A stretch of DNA of 12,473 nucleotides, taken from Caldisericota bacterium. GTDB taxonomy: Bacteria > CAIJMQ01 > JAADFP01. Both the position numbers and the translations under genes were made by a program. The notes below the pieces were generated by a model. That model did no database searches. It had not been told where the DNA came from and saw only the letters and a program-made list of their open reading frames with translations. The stretch spans positions 1 through 12,473 of the forward strand of contig JAADFP010000098.1 in the NCBI GenBank assembly GCA_013152825.1, given 5' to 3'. Below, one piece after another: positions 1 through 5,964 of the stretch (its first letter is position 1; each line of letters opens with the position of its first letter).

Positions 1-427
1 CCAGGAGATAAAATTCATCTGTTATCTCGAAATCAAAAATTCGCCGTGTGATATCACTATCTACCTCCGATATTTTTACCGTAAATTCCGTAACCGGTCC
101 GTGTCCAATAAAATGACTCCCTATCATTTCCATGTACTCATCATTTTTTACCCAGGAATCCGAAGCGCAATGTATTCCAATGAACCCACCGCCTCTTCTC
201 ACAAATTCACATAACCCCCTCTCCTGCTCCGGGTTAAGCTCTCCACCCTGAGTGTAAACAATCACAGCAGTATACCCCTCTAAATTTTTAAGTGAATCTC
301 GCTTGCTGGTTACTACTATCTCGTAAACACAATAACTTTCCAGAAAATCTTTTAAAATTTTTGCACAGGCATCAAAAGGATGAAAACCTCCTCCGGTAAT
401 AAACAAAACTTTCTGCCCAGCCGACAT
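1..427 (-). CDS. ThuA-like domain protein, 3' end beyond window
   Basis: The minus strand is open from an ATG at 427 to the window edge without a stop, giving the first 142 residues. The start is supported by a purine-rich GGGAGG a few bases upstream. The N-terminus has a beta strand and glycine turn (KVLFITGGGFHPFDA, residues 6-20), then ALEGY-like text at 49-58 and GGGFIGIHCASDS at 79-91. That last motif is the conserved core of the ThuA / trehalose-utilisation family, which has a glutamine-amidotransferase-like flavodoxin fold. In that family the domain often occurs in sugar-catabolic loci or in large secreted fusion proteins; its exact reaction is poorly defined. No signal peptide is visible. 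The gene is divergent from the MFS transporter at 604, which is compatible with a sugar-related locus, but that link is only inference. Whether other domains follow cannot be seen. Confidence 0.8.
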   Translation of the reverse strand, partial: MSAGQKVLFITGGGFHPFDACAKILKDFLESYCVYEIVVTSKRDSLKNLEGYTAVIVYTQGGELNPEQERGLCEFVRRGGGFIGIHCASDSWVKNDEYMEMIGSHFIGHGPVTEFTVKISEVDSDITRRIFDFEITDEFYLL

Positions 428-448
428 CTTACCCTCCCTTTAACTCGA

Positions 449-466
449 TCCCGGAGAACATCGGGA
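449..466. other. small inverted repeat between divergent genes
   Basis: TCCCG (449-453) and CGGGA (462-466) form a 5-bp inverted repeat with an 8-base spacer. It lies 22 bases upstream of the ThuA-like start, in the only divergent intergenic region of the window. It could be an operator or a hairpin in the 5' region, or chance. No consensus promoter was found for the ThuA-like gene. Confidence 0.25.
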
Positions 467-591
467 CCCGACACTCTTGATGATGAAAACCATCTTGTGC
501 TATTTTACCACCATACATCTACCAGGAGAAAGCAAAATTTAGCAGTGCCACACCAAGACAAAAACATCTGCTTTTTACATTTCAAAACTGA

Positions 592-597
592 TAAAAT
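592..597 (+). promoter_or_regulatory. possible -10 box directly upstream of the MFS start
   Basis: TAAAAT at 592-597 is followed by exactly six bases and then the ATG at 604. A transcript from this box would start at or next to the start codon. No Shine-Dalgarno sequence precedes the ATG, which fits a leaderless message. The -35 position (about 569-574, TGCTTT) is poor, so this remains a weak call. Confidence 0.3.
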
Positions 598-603
598 ATC
601 AGC

Positions 604-1755
604 ATGCAAAAGAAACTTCTCAGGATTTATATCGTCGCCTTCTTTACTGGCACCAATCTAAGTATCGTAATGCTCTCTATTCCTCTTTATTCCATTGATC
701 GCTTCCTGGCTACCTCTTTTCAACTTGGCATACTGGGTTTCCTTCTAAATCTCGCTTATTCCTTAAATACTTTCCTCACCGGGAAAACCGCACTTAAAAA
801 TAAACGAATTTCCCTTATAAAAACATCCTTTATTGCCATATCTTTTATATTCCTATCTTTCCTGATTCTTCCCACGTTTACTCTGGTTGCTTTCTTTTTT
901 GCCCTCTACGGACTATTCCAGGCCTGGGTCTGGCCTGTTTTGCAGTTTTCCCTGGCCTCATTTGAATCCGACAACCTTTCCCGCATACTGGGCACCTACA
1001 ACATCTCCTGGGCAACCGGAAACATAATAGGAACTACCCTGGCAGGGTGGTTGTACCAACAGCACTATTCCCTGCCATTCTTAACAGCAACTCTATTCAG
1101 TGTGATTTCCTTTTTCCTTATACGCAATTTGTCCATCCGCATACCCGAGAAAGTAATAAAGAAAGAACCATTTTCTTTCTCCCATCCTTACTACCTGAAA
1201 ATTGCCCGTCTTTTCAACTTCTTAAACTTCATGGTTCTGGGAGCCATGCTCTTCCTTTTCCCCAAGCTGGGTAAAAATTACAATTTTTCTCCGGCTTTTA
1301 TCGGTTTACTCCTTTCTTCCCTCTTTCTGGGCAGGGCGGTATTCTTCTTTCTCTGGAGAATTTTCTCCTTCTGGAAATACAGGTTTTCTGTCCTTTTCCT
1401 CTGTCCACTCGTAGCTCTTTTATCGCTTACAACTATAGCGCTGACCCATACCCCCCTATTCCTCACCTTAAGTTTTTTGCTTATTGCTCTCTCTGTGACC
1501 CTTACCTTCTCCTCCAGTCTACTGGCCAGTATTGATCAGAAGACAGGTAAAGCCATCACCAGTGAAATAAACGAATCTATAATAGGGGCAGGTTTATTTT
1601 TGGGGCCTCTGGTAGGAGGATTTATCTCCCGCTATATCCCCCTCCCTTACACCTTTCTCTCTCTTATTCCCTTCCTCATTGCCGGGGAAATAGCCGGCGG
1701 ATTTATTCTCCTGGCACGCTACAGGGGAATGCGTAAATGCGAGGAATCTGCTTAA
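604..1755 (+). CDS. MFS-type membrane transporter
   Basis: This 383-residue protein has about twelve hydrophobic helices: roughly 7-30, 40-58, 71-89, 91-113, 132-150, 157-174, 204-220, 230-250, 261-279, 283-308, 325-342 and 347-371. A charged cytoplasmic loop at 175-200 separates the two six-helix halves. Length, the 6+6 layout and the glycine-rich fifth helix (ATGNIIGTTLAGWL, 137-150) match the major facilitator superfamily. The usual loop 2-3 signature is not clear, so no subfamily or substrate can be named. It is the only plus-strand gene in the window and diverges from the ThuA-like gene. The ATG at 604 has no ribosome-binding site; a -10-like box six bases upstream suggests a leaderless transcript. 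Internal starts would cut into the first helix, so 604 is kept. Confidence 0.8.
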   Translation: MQKKLLRIYIVAFFTGTNLSIVMLSIPLYSIDRFLATSFQLGILGFLLNLAYSLNTFLTGKTALKNKRISLIKTSFIAISFIFLSFLILPTFTLVAFFFALYGLFQAWVWPVLQFSLASFESDNLSRILGTYNISWATGNIIGTTLAGWLYQQHYSLPFLTATLFSVISFFLIRNLSIRIPEKVIKKEPFSFSHPYYLKIARLFNFLNFMVLGAMLFLFPKLGKNYNFSPAFIGLLLSSLFLGRAVFFFLWRIFSFWKYRFSVLFLCPLVALLSLTTIALTHTPLFLTLSFLLIALSVTLTFSSSLLASIDQKTGKAITSEINESIIGAGLFLGPLVGGFISRYIPLPYTFLSLIPFLIAGEIAGGFILLARYRGMRKCEESA

Positions 1756-1845
1756 AAACACGGAACGGGCAGGGAGTTTACTGCTTTCTTAGTCTATAGT
1801 CTAACTCGTCAACCGGTTGGGGTTACGTAGCGAGATACGTCGGGA

Positions 1846-1988
1846 GAAACGTTATACGTAAGTCGTCCACCGCCTTTCCGACCTGTATCCTCTATGTCAT
1901 TCCTGCGTAAGCAGGAATCTATATCATGAACAGAACACATACACATAATGTTTTATTTTCCTGGATGCCTGCTTTCGCAGGCATGACA
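1846..1988. repeat. hairpin element, copy A, with its leader module
   Basis: The leader module 1846-1894 and the element 1895-1988 recur at 2895-3067. From 1895 to 1978 the match to the second copy is 83 of 84 bases. The 94-bp element begins TGTCA and ends TGACA, with 27-base terminal inverted repeats that match at 23 positions. Each terminus is itself an 8-bp hairpin: ATTCCTGC/GCAGGAAT with loop GTAA on the left, and ATGCCTGC/GCAGGCAT on the right (loop GAAA on the minus strand). Two of the four differences between the termini compensate each other within the stem. This is the layout of a MITE- or REP-like non-coding element. No transposase is nearby. Confidence 0.75.
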
Positions 1989-2035
1989 GGAAGAGATAGT
2001 ATCGGGATAAACCCTAAATAACAAACCCTAAACTT

Positions 2036-2080
2036 TCCGAAGGAATCCCGGACCCCGATATAATTTCAGGGCTTCGGGAC
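2036..2080. repeat. imperfect GC-rich hairpin
   Basis: TCCCG at about 2046-2050 pairs with CGGGA at about 2075-2079. G.U and A-U pairs and a CCC/GGG step extend the stem across one mismatch, around an A/T-rich loop. An alternative pairing, CCGAAG with CTTCGG, uses flanking bases. It lies in the convergent gap and is not followed by a T-run on either strand, so it is not called a terminator. Confidence 0.35.
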
Positions 2081-2180
2081 AAACTCCTAAATAAAACCAA
2101 AATCCAAGATAATAAACTCAAACCCTGAGCCATATGGAGGTCAGGATAAAACTCCCCCCAGGATACCTATCCTCCCCTCG

Positions 2181-2265
2181 CTACCCGCTACTATCTACTC
2201 GCTACTAAACTGTCCAATGTCTGTGGTCTAAAGTCTAAGGTGCCTCCTTCTCACCACCCCTTCCC
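2181..2265. repeat. C/T-rich word block, first copy
   Basis: Two segments recur in the gap at 4681-4760. The 26 bases 2181-2206 are identical to 4735-4760, and the 50 bases 2216-2265 match 4681-4730 at 48 positions. The order of the two segments is swapped between the sites. The block is made of short degenerate words such as CTCGCTACT and GTCTAAAGTCTA. Confidence 0.7.
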
Positions 2266-2311
2266 TCGCTACTAACCACTCTCCCAGTCTATGGGCCAAG
2301 GTTTTCCCTGC

Positions 2312-2742
2312 TTACCTGCCCCAGGAAGAGAGGGTTAATATATACCCAAGCACTTCCACTGCCTTAGTATCATTATCTGAGGATAAAACAATAGTGGTTT
2401 TTTCTGCGCTTTTTCAGAAGTGGTAGCGTATATATAATTGAGGTTAATACCCGCTTTTTTGAGCTCTTCGGCCACTTCGGATAAAGCGCCGGGACGATTC
2501 TCAAGCGACAAAACAACAACATTTCTTTCTTCGATCTGGTATCCTTTCTGGGAAAGGGTACTCTTAACTTTCTCATTATCGCTGGTTATAAGATAGAACA
2601 AGGATTCTTCCCCTGTGGCATAAGCACAAATATTCTCAATATTAACTCCTGCCTGGAAAATCTGCTCAGTAATCTCGGCCAGCATCCCCACCTTGTTCTT
2701 TGTAACCACTCTAATTTCCTTCTCCTTCCTGACTCTTTCCAT
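2312..2742 (-). CDS. tandem ACT-domain protein, frame broken near its 3' end
   Basis: Two ACT-like repeats are visible. Residues about 9-72 include the GMLAEITEQIFQAGVNIENI turn, and residues about 75-140 include NRPGALSEVAEELKKAGINL at 82-101. ACT domains bind amino acids or other small ligands; stand-alone double-ACT proteins are usually presumed allosteric sensors, and the ligand here is unknown. The zero frame stops at 2335 after an unusual tail (KKPLLFYPQIMILRQW). Adding one base to the six-A run at 2398-2403 (minus-strand reading) gives KKTTIVLSSDNDTKAVEVLG. That is the expected last beta strand and helix of an ACT domain, and it ends at 2312. So the last ~20 residues are out of frame by a missing base, a sequencing slip, or slippage on AAAAAA. 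The start ATG at 2742 follows AGGTGGTGA, and a good promoter lies just upstream. Confidence 0.75.
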
Positions 2743-2763
2743 ATTATCTCACCACCTTTATTC

Positions 2764-2792
2764 TTTATACCCTGAACTGGCAATAATTTCAA
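2764..2792 (-). promoter_or_regulatory. near-consensus sigma-70 promoter for the ACT gene
   Basis: On the minus strand, TTGAAA (2792-2787) and TATAAA (2769-2764) are separated by 17 bases, each one mismatch from consensus. Initiation about 7 bases downstream would leave a leader of roughly 15 bases carrying the AGGTGGTGA ribosome-binding site. It is the best promoter in the window and implies that the ACT gene is transcribed on its own, not from the glycosyltransferase. Confidence 0.65.
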
Positions 2793-2894
2793 TCTCTTCT
2801 TCCTAATCTATTCGGTGATTTTCAGTATAACACATCCCAAATCCCCTCCAGAATACCAGATAAACTACTGGAATCGGTTGCGGTTGCGCGGCTG

Positions 2895-3067
2895 GAAACG
2901 TTATACGTAAGTCGTCTACCGTCCTTCCCCCACCTGTATTCTCTATGTCATTCCTGCGAAAGCAGGAATCTATATCATGAACAGAACACATACACATAAT
3001 GTTTTATTTTCCTGGATGCCTGCTTTCGCCCTCCCGACACATGTCGGGAGGACAGGCACGCATGACA
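2895..3067. repeat. hairpin element, copy B, right hairpin interrupted
   Basis: This is the second copy of the element at 1846-1988, in the same orientation. The leader module 2895-2945 differs from copy A by several substitutions and a 2-base length change. The element starts at 2946, and its first 84 bases differ from copy A only in the loop (GAAA instead of GTAA). At 3030 the right terminal hairpin is broken by extra sequence of about 28 bases containing a perfect palindrome, after which the TGACA end resumes and closes at 3067. Together copies A and B flank the ACT gene as direct repeats about 1.05 kb apart. Confidence 0.75.
3030..3051. repeat. perfect palindrome inserted in the right hairpin of copy B
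   Basis: CCTCCCGACA (3030-3039) and TGTCGGGAGG (3042-3051) are exact reverse complements around a 2-base centre. Copy A has no such sequence at this point. It looks like a second small palindromic element nested in the first, or a local foldback copying event. Confidence 0.65.
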
Positions 3068-3104
3068 GAGAAGACTCTTGCATCTTGTACCTTGGTTATT
3101 GTAT

Positions 3105-3257
3105 CTTCCCTACTCACTTACTCACTATTTCTTGTATCCTACATCTTCATTGCTTACTCACTTATTAACTCCTCACTACTCGCTACTGTTTCCTCTTTCC
3201 AGTCTAACGTCTAAAGTCTCAGGTCTAAGGGCTAAATTCTCTTCCCAGTCTAACCTC
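3105..3257. repeat. C/T-rich degenerate word tract
   Basis: Short variants of TTACTCACT, CTCGCTACT, AGTCTAA and GTCTAAAGTCT recur with irregular spacing up to the stop codon of the glycosyltransferase. Similar words fill 2161-2290 and 4600-4790. Base composition is strongly strand-asymmetric (pyrimidine-rich on the plus strand). No function is assigned. Confidence 0.5.
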
Positions 3258-4436
3258 TTAAGCTCCCGTAAACACTCCCTGATAAACCTCTTTAATCCTC
3301 TCCCAGTTAAATTCTTTTTCTACTCTTTTCCTCCCTTCCTCCTCCATCCCCTTTCTTCTTCTGGCATTTTTAAGTAACCATTCTATTTTATCCGCCAGAT
3401 CTACCGGATTATTGGAGCTGGCAAATAATCCCGCCGAGGCAAGAAGCTCCCTGCTCATTTTTAAATCAAAGCATACCACTGGCTTACCCACTGCCATATA
3501 TTCAAGGATCTTGTTGAGGGTGGAGAGGTTACTGTAACTATTAGCAGGCATGGAATCTACACATATATCGCAGGTAGAAAGATATTTCCTTAAAGTCCGG
3601 TAAGAAGAAACCCAGCCAGTAAAATGAACAAAACTTTTTAATCCTCTTGCTTCCACCATTTTCTCCAGATCTTCCCGTGCATCACCATCTCCTATAAGAT
3701 AGAGGATAAAATTTGTAAACTTCCTTTGCTTTACCAGGAACTCTATCGCCTCAATTAACTGCTGCACGCCATCCTGAGGATTGATAACCCCCAGGTATCC
3801 TATCATATATTTTCTCCCTTTTTTCAATGATACATCTTTTTCATCAGGATAGAGTTCGCTTAAATCAGGAGCAGTGGGAATGATAATGAACTTACCCGAG
3901 AGAGAAAAGGTTCTCCTCTCTACCAATTTTTTGTAGTATTTATTGGGCTCTATAATTTTATTGGCGCTCCTTACTGTAACAAACTCCAGCACTCTCAGAA
4001 TCCAATAGAAAAAATCTCTCCGTCCAAACCTTGCTTCGTACATCTCCGGAGAAAGGTCATGATGGTCAAAGATAAAATACCCCCTCTTCATCCTGATTAT
4101 CCAGCCTAGGGGGAAAAATATCTCAGGAGGATTGCATACCTGTAAAACATCTATTCCATTCCGGAGAAAAACGCGGGAGAATAGAAGAAAGGTCCAGAAA
4201 AAAGCATTAAGATATTCAAACAAATAACTGAATTTTGTCTTTGTATAAAGAAGACGAGGATAGTAGTATATTCTTATCCCTTCCTCAATCTTCCACCAGG
4301 AAAAGGGAGAGGGAGCAGGAGAAATGGCGGAAACATTAAAGCCAGCTTCTTTCAAAGCCTTAATTTCTCTCCATACTTTCCTGTCTTCTGGGAGAGGAAG
4401 ATTTTCTACAATTACAAGAACCCGTTTCCTACTCAA
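3258..4436 (-). CDS. GT-B fold glycosyltransferase, family 4-like
   Basis: This 392-residue enzyme is the usual length for family 4 glycosyltransferases, which move a sugar from a nucleotide donor to a glycan or lipid acceptor. The N-terminal domain begins KRVLVIVENLPLPEDRKVWR (4-23), typical of a group making capsule, O-antigen or exopolysaccharide, and has FDHHDLSPEMYE at 123-134. The C-terminal donor-binding domain has GYLGVINPQDGVQQLIEA (213-230), LIGDGD (247-252) and LNKILEYMAVGKPVV (307-321), with E312 in the usual nucleotide-sugar site. No signal peptide is present; hydrophobic stretches at 79-90 and 104-114 may lie at the membrane face. The start is TTG: an in-frame TGA lies four codons upstream, no ATG or GTG occurs before the first beta strand, and GAGG precedes it. 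It stands alone, with no other glycan genes visible. Acceptor and sugar are unknown. Confidence 0.85.
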   Translation of the reverse strand: MSRKRVLVIVENLPLPEDRKVWREIKALKEAGFNVSAISPAPSPFSWWKIEEGIRIYYYPRLLYTKTKFSYLFEYLNAFFWTFLLFSRVFLRNGIDVLQVCNPPEIFFPLGWIIRMKRGYFIFDHHDLSPEMYEARFGRRDFFYWILRVLEFVTVRSANKIIEPNKYYKKLVERRTFSLSGKFIIIPTAPDLSELYPDEKDVSLKKGRKYMIGYLGVINPQDGVQQLIEAIEFLVKQRKFTNFILYLIGDGDAREDLEKMVEARGLKSFVHFTGWVSSYRTLRKYLSTCDICVDSMPANSYSNLSTLNKILEYMAVGKPVVCFDLKMSRELLASAGLFASSNNPVDLADKIEWLLKNARRRKGMEEEGRKRVEKEFNWERIKEVYQGVFTGA

Positions 4437-4504
4437 AAACTGGCCTCACAATCTTGCAATGATACCCCAAACAATTCCAAACTAATTGCTCCCTGTATGC
4501 TTAT

Positions 4505-4591
4505 CCACGTAATTCGCTATCCGGTTGGGTAGCGCGAAACGGTTTTCGTGGATCGGGCACCGTCTTCTCCCACCCGCATCCCCTCTGTGTC
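4505..4591. repeat. third, partial copy of the leader module, without hairpin element
   Basis: GAAACG, ACCGTC, CCCACC and CTCTGTGTC occur in the same order as in the leader modules at 1846-1898 and 2895-2949. The preceding CCGGTTGGG also occurs before copy A. The sequence diverges right after TGTC, exactly where the 94-bp element begins in the other two copies. CGCTATCC (4515-4522) and GGGTAGCG (4527-4534) form an 8-bp stem with one G.U pair around GGTT, nested inside CCACG/CGTGG (4505-4509 and 4547-4551). Confidence 0.5.
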
Positions 4592-4680
4592 TCTCTTAGC
4601 TTCCTTACTCACTTAATCACTATTCACTGCTTACTATTCACTACTCCCATCTACCCATCCTCTGAACCAACCTAAAGTTT

Positions 4681-4760
4681 AATGTCTATGGTCTAAAGTC
4701 TAAGGTGCATCCTTCTCACCACCCCTTCCCCCAACTACCCGCTACTATCTACTCGCTACT
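4681..4760. repeat. C/T-rich word block, second copy, order swapped
   Basis: 4681-4730 matches 2216-2265 at 48 of 50 positions, and 4735-4760 is identical to 2181-2206. The order of the two segments is reversed relative to the first site although both keep the same orientation. Confidence 0.7.
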
Positions 4761-4845
4761 GCCTAGTCTATACTCTAAACTATTTTAATTTACTCTCCAT
4801 AGTTTCTCAACCGGTGTGCAGAAAAAGAGTATCCCTGCCAGGTCT

Positions 4846-5535
4846 TTACACAAATAAACCGCCCAGAAAGCCTATCTTATACATTATCGTAATCCCCAGA
4901 AGGATACTAATGGTTCCCGCAAGTATTTTTACCGTGCTATTTACTCTATCGGATTTTGCCGTGAATAAAAAAGGCAGACTGATAATTCCCCCTATCACCA
5001 GCATACCTAAAATAGATCCAACTCCAAAGATTAATATATAAAGTGCTCCCAGAAATACCGATTTTATCGTGGTCAACACTAAAAGCATCAAGGCAGCACT
5101 GCCGGCAAGTCCATGCACCACACCTACTAAAAAAGATTTGTGCACGTGGCTGTGCAAGAAAGATTTTCTGTGAGAATGCAGATGGGTATGCACGACTTCT
5201 CCATGCTGGTGTTTATGAAAATGTATTTTATCTCTTATTACCTTTCGCAGAACATCTATGCCCAACACCACCAGGACAATTCCTACTATAAATTCGAAAG
5301 AGGAAGCCACCTTATCCGGGATAGCTATCTTTAGTATCAATATTAACAGCCCCACCAGGAGCAAAGTAGTAGTATGGCCTACCCCCCATATTGCTCCAAA
5401 CAGGGAAGATTTTTTAATACTTTTCACCTGGCTTACTATGGTAGAAACAGCCACCACATGGTCAGCATCCAATGCATGTTTTAACCCTAAGACAAACCCT
5501 AAAGCAAGCAAAGTTACTACTTGAAATACTTCCAT
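4846..5535 (-). CDS. nickel/cobalt-type membrane transporter with His-rich loop
   Basis: This 229-residue inner-membrane protein has about six hydrophobic segments. The first carries GLKHALDADHVVAV (17-30), the HX4DH motif (H20, D25, H26) that binds metal in the NiCoT / UreH / HupE-like nickel and cobalt permeases. Segment two has GVGHTT (51-56), and a later helix has HGLAGSAALMLLVL (141-154). Between helices three and four lies a loop (about 105-132) with eleven histidines, a likely metal-gathering region. At 229 residues it resembles the shorter UreH/SafE-like members rather than ~330-residue NiCoT proteins. Ni2+ or Co2+ is the probable cargo, but export, or another transition metal, cannot be excluded. 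It starts 15 bases after the YHS gene, with GGAGG before the ATG, so the two are almost certainly cotranscribed. No hydrogenase, urease or cobalamin genes are in the window. Confidence 0.8.
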   Translation of the reverse strand: MEVFQVVTLLALGFVLGLKHALDADHVVAVSTIVSQVKSIKKSSLFGAIWGVGHTTTLLLVGLLILILKIAIPDKVASSFEFIVGIVLVVLGIDVLRKVIRDKIHFHKHQHGEVVHTHLHSHRKSFLHSHVHKSFLVGVVHGLAGSAALMLLVLTTIKSVFLGALYILIFGVGSILGMLVIGGIISLPFLFTAKSDRVNSTVKILAGTISILLGITIMYKIGFLGGLFV

Positions 5536-5550
5536 GATGAACCTCCAGAA

Positions 5551-5736
5551 TTAAACATAGTTGCCGTTTTCTCCCTCCTTACCCTGGCATATATACTCCG
5601 CAGGAGCTCTATCAAACTCTATCTTGCATCCAAGAGAACAAAAGTAAAATATGTTACCCCTGTATTCACTGCTACCAATGGCACCCTCTTTGTCTACCTC
5701 TCTACCACAAACAGGATCTTTTCCTTTTTCGCCCAT
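5551..5736 (-). CDS. small YHS-domain metal-binding protein
   Basis: This 61-residue protein consists of one YHS domain: DPVCGREVD (7-15), then YFCSLGCKIEFDRAPAEY (31-48). Cysteines 10, 33 and 37 are the expected metal ligands. YHS domains are related to TRASH domains and are common at the ends of copper- and other metal-transporting ATPases or as stand-alone proteins. The protein has no membrane segment and is presumably a cytoplasmic metal carrier or sensor for the transporter encoded 15 bases downstream; that role is inferred from linkage. The ATG at 5736 follows a strong AGGGGGTG ribosome-binding site, and a sigma-70-like promoter lies at 5770-5798. The Met usually seen after DPVCG is Arg12 here. 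The C-terminal tail (51-61) is hydrophilic and not conserved in the family. Confidence 0.85.
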   Translation of the reverse strand: MGEKGKDPVCGREVDKEGAIGSSEYRGNIFYFCSLGCKIEFDRAPAEYICQGKEGENGNYV

Positions 5737-5769
5737 CGCTTCTCACCCCCTTTCCTGAACTATATCACC

Positions 5770-5798
5770 ATTATACCCTACCCCCCTAGTGTATGCAA
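5770..5798 (-). promoter_or_regulatory. promoter of the YHS-transporter unit
   Basis: On the minus strand, TTGCAT (5798-5793) and a perfect TATAAT (5775-5770) are 17 bases apart. The predicted start leaves a leader of about 25 bases ending in AGGGGGTG before the ATG at 5736. The spacer contains a run of six G. No metal-responsive operator was recognised. Confidence 0.6.
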
Positions 5799-5964
5799 AT
5801 GAGCAGGAGACCCTCCTCACTTCCGTGCCCAGAAAGCTTTCTATCTTTCTGACAGAATAGCCGTTCCCGGTGGAATAAAGCCTGCGGGGCTTACCTCCTC
5901 TATGAAGATAAAAAGGTTTTGGTGTGGGGACAAGTTACTAACAAGGTAACGACCGTGACCGGGT
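5799..5964. other. gap downstream of dnaB
   Basis: No gene or recognisable riboswitch is visible. Several short stems occur: AAGCC/GGCTT at 5878-5892, CAGAAAG/CTTTCTG around 5832-5853, and AGGAG/CTCCT around 5806-5818. None is followed by a clear T-run on the minus strand, so no terminator for dnaB is called. Confidence 0.4.

Larger units (their letters stand above)
1756..2311. other. repeat-filled gap between converging genes
   Basis: This roughly 550-base gap separates the convergent MFS and ACT genes. It holds copy A of the hairpin element (1846-1988), a second GC-rich hairpin at 2036-2080, and a C/T-rich block of degenerate words (2181-2265). No credible gene, tRNA or intrinsic terminator with a T-run was seen, although the hairpins could slow RNA polymerase from either side. 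Confidence 0.7.
2793..3257. other. repeat-filled gap between the glycosyltransferase and ACT genes
   Basis: The gap holds copy B of the hairpin element (2895-3067) and then a stretch of C/T-rich degenerate words (about 3105-3257). Several short open frames cross it, but they run through the repeats, lack ribosome-binding sites and show no protein-like composition. No gene is called. Confidence 0.7.
4437..4845. other. repeat-filled gap between transporter and glycosyltransferase genes
   Basis: The 409-base gap contains a partial third copy of the leader module (4505-4591), C/T-rich words (4600-4680), and the second copy of the swapped block (4681-4760). A TATCAT at about 4458-4463 on the minus strand could be a -10 for the glycosyltransferase, but no -35 is evident. 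No gene or terminator with a T-run was found. Confidence 0.65.

Noticed and set aside
380..661. 93-codon plus-strand frame before the MFS gene
   Set aside because: It overlaps the start of both the ThuA-like gene (antisense) and the MFS gene, and shows no domain or ribosome-binding site.
1895..3067. Paired palindromic repeats as a possible CRISPR array
   Set aside because: Only two copies about 1 kb apart, no regular spacers and no cas genes; the layout fits a MITE/REP-like element.
2977..3377. Several overlapping plus-strand open frames of 60-100 codons
   Set aside because: They run through the repeat element, C/T-rich words and the 3' end of the glycosyltransferase; composition is not protein-like.
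5737..5964. Riboswitch (nickel/cobalt or cobalamin) ahead of the YHS-transporter genes
   Set aside because: No conserved core of these riboswitches was recognised, and the likely promoter leaves only about 25 bases of leader.
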